A stretch of DNA of 64,000 bases from Daucus carota subsp. sativus (lineage: Eukaryota; Streptophyta; Magnoliopsida; Apiales; Apiaceae), in the NCBI RefSeq assembly GCF_001625215.2, contig NC_030384.2, forward strand, positions 41,884,390 through 41,948,389, written 5' to 3'. The notes beneath the pieces are model-generated. The model was given only the letters and a program-made list of their open reading frames with translations. It made no database searches and had not been told where the DNA came from. Shown one piece after another: positions 1 through 9,698 of the stretch (positions are counted from its first letter, which is position 1; every line of letters begins with the position of its first letter). Position numbers and translations under genes: made by a program.

Positions 1-752
1 ATTTGAAGATGTGAAACAATGAATCCCTCAGGCCTAGATAGGCTAGGTTGTAAAGTTCACAGGCTGCAGGACTGATAAATTGTCAAATCTTTAATTTCAT
101 ACATAAGTCCTGTGGGGTTTAAAACCATAATGACAGAGTAAGATTATATCTAGCATTTAGAAAGGAAGTATGATGTTTTGTTGATAATTTGACTTCGAAA
201 TTCATAGATGAGTATTAGGTGGCCAAATTATCTGGTTTAGATATATGTACTGTAGTCTTTACATTTTTGCTTCTCTACTTGATAGGTTATTGATTCAGGA
301 CAGGAATTAACCGCAGAGAATTAGATAAATCTTGGGTGAATTAACCGCAGAGAATTCACTACCCCGAGGGTTTCCCAACCGCATAACAGAGAAAAACCTA
401 TGGATTGCAACCCATAAAGAGAGCCAATTCAAGATTTAACGATGTTTTCAATTATCAAGTCTCATTCAATACGTGTGGATTACAATGCTTATATAGTGAA
501 TAGAAGCCTTAACAAAATATTCAAATGGACCAAGGCCTGTAACAATTGGGAAAAAATAACCGACACGACTAATAAACTACTAGATCTAGATAAAACATAT
601 AAACAAATAATTTAATACTCTCTAAACTGTATACATATAGACTAACTAATAACTTCCTCATCACTTATCATCATTAACATTTTTTGAATATGTTGGCACT
701 TGGCAAGCTAGTCATTAATTATCGGTTAAATTCTTGATACTTCTTTTGCCAG
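1..752 (+). other. Intron of the O-fucosyltransferase gene (partial)
   Basis: No coding segment is visible before the splice acceptor at 751-752, so this is most simply the end of an intron whose upstream exon lies outside the window. A short direct repeat (TTAACCGCAGAGAATT) occurs near 308 and 342, perhaps part of a small insertion. Nothing else is recognised. Confidence 0.5.
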
Positions 753-3501
753 ATTACAGATGCTGTTGTTGCTGCTCGCATATTAAATGCTACTCTTGTT
801 GTTCCAACACTGGACCAGAAGTCGTTCTGGAAGGATTCAAGGTCAGTCTGGAGTATTCATTGCACTTGCATTTGTGATAGTTTTTTTTTTTTTTTCTTTT
901 GCTCTAGTTAAAATAAAGAAATTTTTATCTAAGTGTACAAGTGTTGATAATAAAAGAGACTCTTCTTTATGTGCAGTAATTTTTCGCAGATTTTCAATGT
1001 AGATCGGTTTATTTCGCATCTAGCTAAAGATGTTAAAATCATAAGAGAACTTCCAAAAAGGCGAGGCAGGACGTGGGCTCCATATACCATGCGTGTCCCT
1101 AGAAAGTGTAGTGATAGATGCTACATAAGTCGTGTTCTACCCAATATATTAAAAAAGCGGGTAAGATATTCGATTCCTGAAATAATGAAATTCATTATAA
1201 AGCATGGGAATCTTGATTGATTTTGTTTAAGCCTTCAGTTTCAGTTAGTTCTCCAGATTTTACAAATCATTGTTTACCCTCTGAATTTCTGCTGTGTCAT
1301 ACTGAACAATAGATCGACACTCCTTGTTTGTCTGAGATATTCATTTGGAAAGGTTTTAAAAATATTAAACAAAGATGAAAGTTTCAGCTGGCCATAATTC
1401 CACCCTACCGCTGTTCTATTGATCTAATTTTTTTCATTCTGATGTAATATAATTGCCGTTCTTGTGACAGGCTGTCCGGCTCACCAAGTTTGACTACAGA
1501 CTAGCAAATAAGTTGGACAGTGATTTACAGAAGCTTAGATGCAGAGTAAACTATCATGCCTTACACTTTACAGATCCTATTATTGAAATGGGTAAACAGT
1601 TGGTTAATCGAATGAGGATGAAGGGCAAGCATTACATTGCCTTACACCTGAGGTACTTTGGATAATGTCTCTACCAGTAATTTCAGATCTTGACTTTTTA
1701 CCTGTGAGCTTAATCTATGATCAGTTTTAACTATAGTAAAACTGCTGGTTCAATAAGCGATATTCCAAATGTTGTTTTAATATTAATCGGACTCTTTGAA
1801 AGTTGCTTATGAGAATCAATAGTTGTTGCTTTCTAGAACATCAAAACCAATCATATCAAACGAAGCCTGGGTTTACACTTGTACCTATGCTGCTGGATTA
1901 ATAATGTAAGGTATGTAATAAAAAATGCAAAGAAGTCATGACAAGTTGATGAACTGACCAAAAATGGATTTTGATGAGAATATAACTATCTTTCCTAATA
2001 TGGTTACCAATTGTGCTCGAAGTGTTATTAACGCCTTGTTCAACTCATTCCCGCCATTCTACTCGATCTTTCCTTTTCTATTTTAATGTTGCTTAAAGCA
2101 CTTTGGTTTTCATGCACCTGGTTAGTTCGTGAGTAGTTATCTTCACACAACAATATGTTTTCTTATATCAGGTTTGAACCCGATATGCTTGCATTCTCAG
2201 GATGTTATTATGGTGGAGGAGATAAGGAGAGAAAAGAACTGGGTAAAATACGAAGGAGGTGGAAAACTTTACATGTAAAGCTCCTTCTGTCTTGGTTAGC
2301 TTAATCTAATATTTGGTTACTACAGCGTGCAGAAACTCCGTAGAACCTAAATCACTAAAATTTTCAAGAAAGTTTGTATTTCTATTTCTTTCTTATTAAT
2401 GTCTGAATTTCAAGACCATTAGTTGACACTCAAGATGCGACTATTTTTTTTATTTTTTTTGCTAAACAAGATACGACTATTTATAACCAGGCAACCAAAA
2501 ATATAGCAATGACAATTTGTTACTCTCAAAGTAATAACTGACCTGCTTTCGTTTTTTGTATGGACCAATATCAGGGTAACACTTTTTATATTATGAATTA
2601 TTTTACTTATGTTCCCATTAATTTACAGAATATCAACCCAGATAAGGGAAGACGGCAAGGAAAATGCCCACTGACACCTGAGGAAGTAGGTCTGATGTTG
2701 AGAGCACTTGGATATGATAAAGATGTTCACATTTATGTGGCTTCCGGTGAAGTTTATCGAGGTGAAGAGTCCTTGGCTCCCCTGAAGGCACTCTTCCCAA
2801 ACTGTTACTCAAAAGATACTATAGCTAGTGAAAGAGAGTTGGAACCATTTGCTGGTTTTTCATCACGCATGGCTGCACTGGATTATATAGTTTGCGATGA
2901 AAGTAATGTCTTTGTTACAAACAATAATGGTAACATGGCAAAAATGTTAGCTGGACGGAGGTATGCTTGTTTCAATCATTTTTTTCTGTATCTTGTACTG
3001 CAAGTGACTTTTGGAAGCGCTGATTCATGCTGGTATTACAGGCGATATTTTGGTCATAAGCCTACCATTCGGCCTAATGCTAAGAAACTGTCAAGATTGT
3101 TCATGAACCGTAATAACATGACTTGGGACGAATTTTCCTTTGAAGTTCGTAAGCACCAGCAAGGCTTTATGGGTGAACCAAAAGAGGTAAGGCCTGGCAG
3201 GGGTCAGTTTCATGAGAATCCATCTGCCTGCATATGTGAAGATTCTGTGGCTAAAGCAAAAGCGGAATTGAAACTTGGAATATTTGGGACTGGTAACAGC
3301 ACCACAAACATGCACGTGTCTGGTTCAGTTGATGTTCAAAATCACCCTAGCGAGCAAGAGCAAGAGTGGTCTGATCAGGAAGAAGAAGAAGATGATGACA
3401 TGAGTGACTTTCAAACTATAAGTCAGTTAAATGGAACAAGTAGTGATTATGATGGTGGCTCCTCGGAGGAACCTGAGCTGGAAGAATTGTTATCAGATTG
3501 A
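753..3501 (+). CDS. O-fucosyltransferase family protein (GT106/DUF246), 3' part
   Basis: Six exons were read: 753-841, 977-1160, 1471-1652, 2172-2274, 2629-2960 and 3042-3501, giving 449 residues in one continuous frame with GT-AG introns. The 5' end is outside the window. Family signatures are the start ITDAVVAARILNATLVVP, the HLR-FEPDML segment across the exon 3/4 junction, CPLTPEEVGLMLRALGY, and the C-terminal block SRMAALDYIVCDESNVFVTN followed by NGNMAKMLAGRR, which belong to the GDP-fucose-binding fold of plant protein O-fucosyltransferase-like enzymes. These are usually Golgi type II membrane proteins; the membrane anchor would be in the missing part. The tail is strongly acidic (runs of E and D, then EEPELEELLSD), as in one subgroup of this family. 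The exact acceptor sugar or protein is not known from sequence. A reading frame running through the retained introns at 2560-2628 and 2961-3041 is an artefact. Confidence 0.9.
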
Positions 3502-4077
3502 GCATCAGATCCTTTTGGTTGTCAATAGTTCTCTGCTGCACAATCCTACATTTTGTAAGTTCCAGTTTAGTTGTACTTCTGTTCCCTTGCTGTAGCATGT
3601 TGTACCAGCAGGATGTGATATAGCGCTCTTTCCTAGAAGAAGTTTATACCTGAGTATATTATGCAATCTGAAGAAATTTCTTCCCAACCTTAGCTTTCAT
3701 GTTCGTGGTTGGATTTCCGATATACATAAGCCTAAGCTTGTATACAATTGTGGTACCAATCTTTTGCTGGAGGGTCACTTAAAGAATTAAGTTTGCAGAG
3801 AATAGTATCCTAAAAAACAATTCTACAGGGCAGCGAGTATATATATCTGCCAGTTAAATACATCCAACTGTTGTTATATCTGTATTCTTTATACAAGTAC
3901 AATTTTCTAGGTTTTTTCCTCAAAGAAAATATTTGGACACTGGGTGGAGCCAATGGGTGATTTTATATTTTTTAGTAGTGTTTCCGTTGAGAAAATCTTC
4001 TCACCAAAATACTATCTCACCTTTGCCCTTGGAAACTTTGCTAGAAAGTTACTATATCCTTGTTTTACTTTGGAACA
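3502..4077. other. Intergenic, 3' flank of the O-fucosyltransferase gene
   Basis: This stretch should hold the 3' UTR and polyadenylation region. No other gene or repeat is recognised; short open frames here do not resemble known proteins. Confidence 0.4.
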
Positions 4078-4816
4078 GAGCATCTCCAATGGTGTTGGCT
4101 ATAATCGTTGTCTAAATTAGACCTACAAGACATTATATATAATTTGCTGAATCTACATAGTGCTTCAATATTATTGGCTATATTGGTTGGCTATAATTTA
4201 AAAAAAGTATGTTATTAATATTTTAGATTGTTAAAGTAGAATATATCAGTTCAATATGGTAATAGATGATGTGCAATGTTCTTGCAGATTTTTTATAGAC
4301 TTGTAGAGGTTCGACAAAGGAGGTTGCCTAAAATTATAGACAAAGGGGTCAATGTGGTTGGAGTGTGAGTTTTTGGCAGGTTGGCTATTTTTTTTTTAAT
4401 TTTGGTATGTCAGCTCACATTTTAGCTAAAGGTTAGCGTTGACTATAATCGTTGGTTAAATTGGACCTGTAAGACATTATGTAAAATTTGCTAAACTTGT
4501 AAGATATTTTGCTTCAATGGTATTGGTTATATTGGTTGGCTATAATTTAAAAATAGTATATTATTAATATTTTAAATTGTTAAAATAGAATATATTAGTT
4601 CAATATGGTAATAAATGATATGCAATCTTCCTACAGATTTTCTTACAGACCTGTAGAGGTTCGACAAATTTAGCCATCCATAGGAGATTGACTAAAATTA
4701 TAGACAACAGCTGAGTATGGTTGGAGTATGAGTTTTTAGAGAAGATGGTTAAATTTTTTATTTTTAGTATGCCAACTCACATTTTATCTAAAGGATTTTG
4801 ATGGTTGTAGATGCTC
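4078..4816. mobile_element. Tandemly doubled Tourist-like MITE
   Basis: The ends are GAGCATCTCCAATGG at 4078 and the inverted form GTTGTAGATGCTC ending at 4816, the terminal motif common in plant PIF/Harbinger-type MITEs. Inside are two diverged direct copies of about 360-380 bp (about 4078-4432 and 4433-4816). Each holds TTGGCTATAATTTAAAAA, TTCAATATGGTAATA and GACCTGTAGAGGTTCGACAAA or close variants. No coding region is seen. The 3-bp target duplication is not clean (ACA against TTA), so the family call is moderate. Confidence 0.6.
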
Positions 4817-4969
4817 TTAAGGAGTATTTAATATTCTGAAATCGGTAAAATCTTATGGTGGGGTGTGGACGTGTGGTATAGGATTGGAATTATAAATGAA
4901 GGTCAGGTGGTATGGGTTTAGGATATTTGATATCATGCGTTTAGTTATTAATTTATAATAATTAAAAAT

Positions 4970-5160
4970 ATTAATAAAATTATTATTATTATTATTATAT
5001 ATATTTACATCATTGATTTTTTTGTATGAAATATTAATATCTAATTAATTAAATAGAGATAAAAAGAATTAAAAATGAAATTGATTATTCTTGTATGAAA
5101 TATTAATATCTAATTAATTAAATAGAGATTAAAAGAATTAAAAATGAAATTGATTATTCT
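4970..5160. repeat. TTA microsatellite and 69-bp tandem repeat
   Basis: A short run of TTA/TAT units near 4980-5000 is followed by two nearly identical 69-bp units starting at 5022 and 5091 (each begins TTGTATGAAATATTAATATC) and the beginning of a third at 5160. It is not coding. Confidence 0.75.
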
Positions 5161-5751
5161 TGTATGACATGTATTTTGCTTTCCGAATCCGAATTCCTAA
5201 CATTCTCGTCAGCGGAACGGATGACTTATAGACCAGATTATATCTCTCTAGTCATTGACGAATAATATTAGTTAACTTCGAGTCCACACTTTTGTATTGA
5301 TGTCAGAATAATATTATTAGCCTTCTTTCCACCTTCGACAACTTGATTAAATTTTTTGAAAGTTAACTCGAACTAATCTGGATATAGATAAGAACTTGGG
5401 TAATCTACAACTCCAACACGTACATATACATATGCTCTCACAAGATCACGGTTCGTTGATTAAATTTGCAGCTGTCCTTTTTCTTATTACAGGCATGTAT
5501 TCGACTTAACCTGCAAGTTATTTTGAGCAATAAATTATTTAAAAATAAAAATCAAATTTTAGTTTATCTATATAAATTTATTATATAAATTTGTCTATAT
5601 AAATTATATTCTTTCAAAAAAACAATATAATTAAAAATATTAAAAACAATTTCTTACGACGTCTAATACATTTTTAACTAGCGTAGAAGCCCGTGCAAGG
5701 CACGGGCCCGCATCTATAATATATATATATATTATTTATTTCAAATAATAA

Positions 5752-7643
5752 TTTTGTTTGTTTTTATAATATAATTGTGTTTTTATTAAATTTTTAAGTA
5801 TAATTTTATTTTGAAACCAATTAATAATACCAATAATTTCTAATTTAGGATAGTAAATCTATTTTTATTTACTCAGACTAACACTAAATAATCAGTACAT
5901 GAGAGATTTTTACGATCAGTGAAGTCTGGTGGCCTATTCAATCCAATCATAATGACATAGGTACAACTTTTAGACGCAAATTATATATTTCAATTTATAA
6001 AATAGTTTAATAGTTGAAATTGATTTAATATGTTCACAATTTGCGGTCACCTTTAGTGATACGATCGAATTCAAGCCATGAACATACAGTAGTTTAACTA
6101 TACGAGTCGATCAAAGTTCACATAGTTGTGATCTCTTTCTGTCTCTTTCTCCCATTTTTCTCAATCTTCTTATAACCGGTCTACACATAATTATATGTGT
6201 TAGGTGTCAGCCCATTACAATGATAGCATGGACTTTGGTGATCCCAAATATATAAGGATAATAATTGTATGTTTAGACAATTATTATAAAAGATATGTTT
6301 TGGTCACAAAGTTAGAACATGCAGTTGGTGGATTTTGATTTGAGTTGAATATTTCAGAATTGGATTCCAATTGCAGTTAAGTATTTCAGAGTTAGAGTTA
6401 GATTCTAATTTGTCTAGTTTGATATGGCTATATATACATAGTCATATTGTGTTTGATAGGTGTGCTCAAGATGTAGACTTAGGTATTGCTTGCGGGCGGA
6501 TGCTTAAGTAGTAGGCTTGAGTATCAAAATTTGGTTAATTGTATTATTGATAACAGTTTTGATTAATAATACAAGTTGGGACGTGGGTTTTCTGCATCAA
6601 ATATATTGTTGTGTGCGTGCTTTGCATTAGAAGTTGAATCTCGTGTTTTTATCCCTAACAATATGTTGATCAATACTATGATCATCAGCCGGTCGAACAA
6701 TCATTTGCTACCCTATTACTATCTTATCATGAAAGTTTATCAATATTTAATATGGTGAACTAAATTTATAAAATCATATGTGATTATTTTATTTAATAGT
6801 CAATTGTCTAAAGTTCGACTGATATGAGTTGTAATTCGGTTGAGTACCTGCACTCGAACTCTTTTCCAAACTAATTTTATATTGTTTGGATGATAACTCA
6901 ATTTTGAGTGCCACTCGAGTAAAACTCGATTTTTGTTTCTTTTTTATAATATAATTATGTTTTTATTAAACTTCTAAGCATAATTTTTTTTTAACCAACT
7001 AATAACATCAATAATATCTAACTCGAGATAGTACATATATGTTTATTTACTCAGACTAACACGATATAATTTTTATATGAAAGATTTTACCATCAGTGAA
7101 ATCTAGTGGGCTATTCAATCCAATTATAATAACACATGTTGAATTTTTAGGCAGAAATTATATATTTTAATCTATAAAATATATAAATAGTTGAAATTGA
7201 TTTAATATGATCACAAGTTACGATCGCCCGTAGTGATATGACTGAATTCAAACACATGCGCATATAAAAGTTTAACTATACGAGTCGATCGAACTTCAGA
7301 TACACATAATAATTGTTGTCTCCCTTTCTCTCCTCTTCTCTCTCATCTTCTTATAACCAGTCTACACATATTTATATGTTAAACAATACTATGATCATCA
7401 GTTGGTCGAACGATCATTTGCTACCCTATTACCATCTTATCATGAAAGTTTATCAATATTAAACAAGCTCATTTATTTTTTATAAAATTATATGTGATTA
7501 TTTTATGTAATAGTGAGTTGTCTAAAACTCGATTGATTTGAGTTGTAATTCAGTTGAGTAGTTGCACTCGAACTCTTTTCCAGGCTAATTTTATATTATT
7601 TGGATGATAACTCAAATTTAAGTGTCACTCGAATAAAACTCGA
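5752..7643. repeat. Two-unit tandem duplication inside Helitron B
   Basis: Unit 1 (about 5752-6931) and unit 2 (about 6932-7643) share the same order of blocks. These are a TATAATATAATTNTGTTTTT start, TTTACTCAGACTAACAC, CTATTCAATCCAAT, TAGTTGAAATTGATTTAATA, a CTATACGAGTCGATC block, CAATACTATGATCATCAG, and a final GAGTA/GAATAAAACTCGAT. Identity looks to be about 80-85 percent by eye. Unit 1 is longer only because it carries a 463-bp solo LTR plus one target copy. Confidence 0.85.
6198..6660 (+). mobile_element. Solo LTR, probably Ty1/copia type
   Basis: The segment starts TGTTAGGTGTCAGCCC and ends ATCCCTAACA, so it has TG...CA ends with a short inverted terminal repeat. It is flanked by the 5-bp target duplication ATATG at 6193-6197 and 6661-6665. 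The sister tandem unit keeps the unoccupied site (one ATATG at 7374-7378 between the same flanks). The 463-bp size and ends fit a copia-class LTR. No internal region remains, so it is a fossil left by recombination between LTRs. It is younger than the tandem duplication. Confidence 0.88.
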
Positions 7644-8021
7644 TAAAAGCTTGTGCCAACTTGAATTAGACGTTAAGAAATTTAATAAATGAAAAAAGTT
7701 TTAAAACTAAAAAGATTGAATATAATGACATAATTATTCAAGACTCGTGAAATTGGATATAGTATTATAATATATAATATAATTTATCGTATAATATGCA
7801 CATGTTAATAATTTAATCTCCAAAATTAATCTATAAATAAATCCAATTTTTCCCGGTACTTCAATATTTACCCGAGCACTCATTAGTTGATATAATCACT
7901 GAGTCAAATCATAATTTGGTTTTTAAACAGTGGCTACAGAATTTTAATTAAGTTGTCGCTTGAGTCCATTATATGTAAATAATTTTTATTTTTTAATTAA
8001 ATGAGAATTACAAGATCTTAA
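7644..8021. other. AT-rich 5' part of Helitron B
   Basis: This non-coding, AT-rich stretch lies between the tandem block and the insertion point of Helitron A. Its last 18 bases (ATTACAAGATCTTAA and neighbours) recur twice inside Helitron A at about 8094-8110 and 8153-8169. Confidence 0.4.
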
Positions 8022-8039
8022 TCTACTTCTATATATTAA

Positions 8040-8495
8040 ATTGCAACCAAGGGCAAAAAGAGCAAAAGAATTAGGCGTGAAATGTCCATTATAGAATTAC
8101 AAGATCTTAATTTAAAAGAGTAAAAGAATTAGGCGTGAAATGTCCATTATAGAATTACAAGATCTTAATTAAAATCTATAATTAAAATGATAGTTTGATT
8201 AAATGTTCCAAAATCAGTTCAGATAAATATTTCTTCTGTAAATTAGCTAACTATTAACATTTAATTTTTTTTGTATGAATATATTAATTAAAATTTTTTT
8301 GTAAATGAGGAATCATAAATAAGTGGAAAGTGTAATTAACATAAATATTAATGTGCAAATACCTTAATAAATGATATTTAATATGTTGAATATAATAAAT
8401 GAATCATATTGGCATTCTTGTAATTATAGGTTAAGTAGGGGTATAATGGACATTTCACGCCTATTTTTTTTGCTCTTTTTGCCCTTGGTTGCAAT
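8040..8495. mobile_element. Foldback/MITE element with 53-bp inverted repeats
   Basis: The arms 8040-8092 and 8443-8495 are inverted repeats with only a few differences, both carrying TTGCAACCAAGGGCAAAAAG then AGGCGTGAAATGTCCATTAT. The left arm is partly duplicated: a 59-bp step repeats the stretch from AAAAGAATTAGGCGTG to AAGATCTTAAT at about 8064 and 8123. No coding region. It lies inside the head of Helitron A. Confidence 0.75.
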
Positions 8496-8646
8496 CAATA
8501 TACTTATATAAAGGAGAAGCATGGGACGTTCAGGTGGCGTCTCTCAGAGAGCTCCGTTATATTTTTCTAATTTTTTGAAATTTATGGATGAAAAAAATAT
8601 CAAAAATAAAAACTGTCTTTTTTAGTTTTGAATATATTGAAAGAAA

Positions 8647-8826
8647 GTTTCAGAACTACCTTTTTCAAAATATCAATATTAAATCAGAATTTGAAAGTAT
8701 CATCATATTTTTGGAAAAGGTGTATATCAAAACCAGTTTCAGAATTACCTTTTTCAAAATATCAAAATTAAATCAGAATTTGAAACTATCATCATATTTT
8801 TGGAAAAAATGTATATCAAAAACAGA
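8647..8826. repeat. 89-bp tandem repeat within Helitron A
   Basis: Two copies start at 8648 and 8737 (TTTCAGAAYTACCTTTTTCA). Each runs through AATCAGAATTTGAAA, ATCATCATATTTTTGGAAAA and TGTATATCAAAA. The 95-codon open frame over it is an accident of the repeat; its Lys/Phe/Ile-rich translation matches nothing I know. Confidence 0.8.
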
Positions 8827-8946
8827 AAGTAATTTTGATAAACAGTCTTTTCTCAAATCAATCCCTATAAATTGAGGTCAGACATCATAAAATTTAACAT
8901 ACAAATTTTTTTTTGAGCTTATGTGTCCTTTCTATCTAATACAATA

Positions 8947-9057
8947 ATGAGTTACACTATGTTAGATGATTTGAATGGTGATAGAGATGATTGGCTGATA
9001 AGAGTAAGAGTTCGTCGGATGTGGGAGTCGACAAATCCAAACGGAAGAACAATATAG
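8947..9057 (+). pseudogene. Replication protein A 1-like fragment (Helitron-borne)
   Basis: The frame reads MSYTMLDDLNGDRDDWLIRV followed by RVRRMWESTNPNG and then a stop. This resembles the N-terminal OB-fold region of plant RPA 70-kDa-like proteins, where DW-I-VRV-RMWE is a common string. Such RPA1-like frames are known passengers of plant Helitrons. After the stop, SLD appears, as expected from the continuing RPA sequence, so it is a degraded copy. It is 37 codons long against more than 400 residues for the full protein. No function is expected. Confidence 0.65.
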
Positions 9058-9419
9058 TCTTGATGGATGAAATGATTAATAAATTAACTGTTAGAGATAT
9101 ATGTTTGTTCGTTATTCTTTTATAATGTTTGTTTTGTTCATCAGACATGTTTTTTGTTTTTATATGATCTACATTGTATACAACAAAAGATTATTCATGT
9201 AACACCTCCCCAATATTTGTTTGTTCAGTTCAAGCACTTTTTAAGTGAAGGCTGTTTATACAGTATCAAAAAAATAAATGTTGTTGCAACTTGCAAGCAA
9301 GGGTTTGCAAAAACATCAATTTAATTTATTTTATAAATATTAATATTAAATCATTAATATAATTTTTATAACCCGCCGCAACGCGCGGCTTCTCAACTAG
9401 TTTAATATATAGAAGTAGA

Positions 9420-9698
9420 TTTTAACTGATCTCGAGAACTTATGAACCCTTGTCTTAAAATGTCTGGTCTGTTCTGTTGTATACAAGTAAACGTTTAATA
9501 AGAAAAAGAAAAAACTCTGCACTCGCCTCTCTGTGATATCCAAACTACAGGAATTTTTCACTTTGATTGGGCTTTAGGCCCAAAAAGAACAAGACAGGAA
9601 ACAAACGAGGCCTTCCGGATCTCAACTCGTCACTGCCTACCAGTGTTACAGAGACTACCTCCATCGGCATCGATATTGAACATCCGGTGTAGGCAAAG
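9420..9698 (+). promoter_or_regulatory. 5' flank and leader of the EIPR1-like gene
   Basis: This 279-bp stretch between the Helitron end and the start codon must hold the proximal promoter and 5' UTR. No convincing TATA box is seen close to the ATG. The Helitron boundary lies within 300 bp of the start codon, so the insertion may have replaced upstream promoter sequence. Confidence 0.4.

Larger units (their letters stand above)
8022..9400 (+). mobile_element. Helitron A with an RPA1-like remnant
   Basis: It starts TCTACTTCTATATATTAAA after host A and ends in an imperfect GC hairpin (CCGCCGC-AAC-GCGCGG, 9373-9388) followed by TTCTCAA and CTAG at 9397-9400, next to host T. The segment CTTATATAAAGGAGAAGCATG at 8502-8522 (split here only by a foldback insertion upstream) is also typical of Helitron 5' regions. 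A broken replication protein A 1-like frame lies inside. It has no Rep/helicase, so it is non-autonomous. It sits 19 bp inside the 5' end of Helitron B. Confidence 0.72.
5678..9419 (-). mobile_element. Helitron B (minus strand), interrupted by Helitron A
   Basis: Read on the minus strand, the 3' end has an 8-bp hairpin (GCCCGTGC, loop, GCACGGGC; plus 5689-5707) followed by TTCTACG and CTAG, with the host T next to it. This is the classic Helitron 3' terminus. The matching 5' end would be TCTACTTCTATATATTAAA at plus 9401-9419, preceded by host A. Both ends therefore sit between A and T as Helitron insertions do, and there is no target duplication. The body holds the tandem block 5752-7643, a solo LTR, and a second Helitron of opposite orientation close to the 5' end. 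No Rep/helicase coding region is seen, so it is non-autonomous. The 3' end is solid; the pairing with the 5' end is an inference. Confidence 0.6.

Noticed and set aside
2560-3501. A single 313-residue open frame as the whole gene
   Set aside because: It reads through two introns; splice sites at 2628 and 2960/3042 restore the family sequence.
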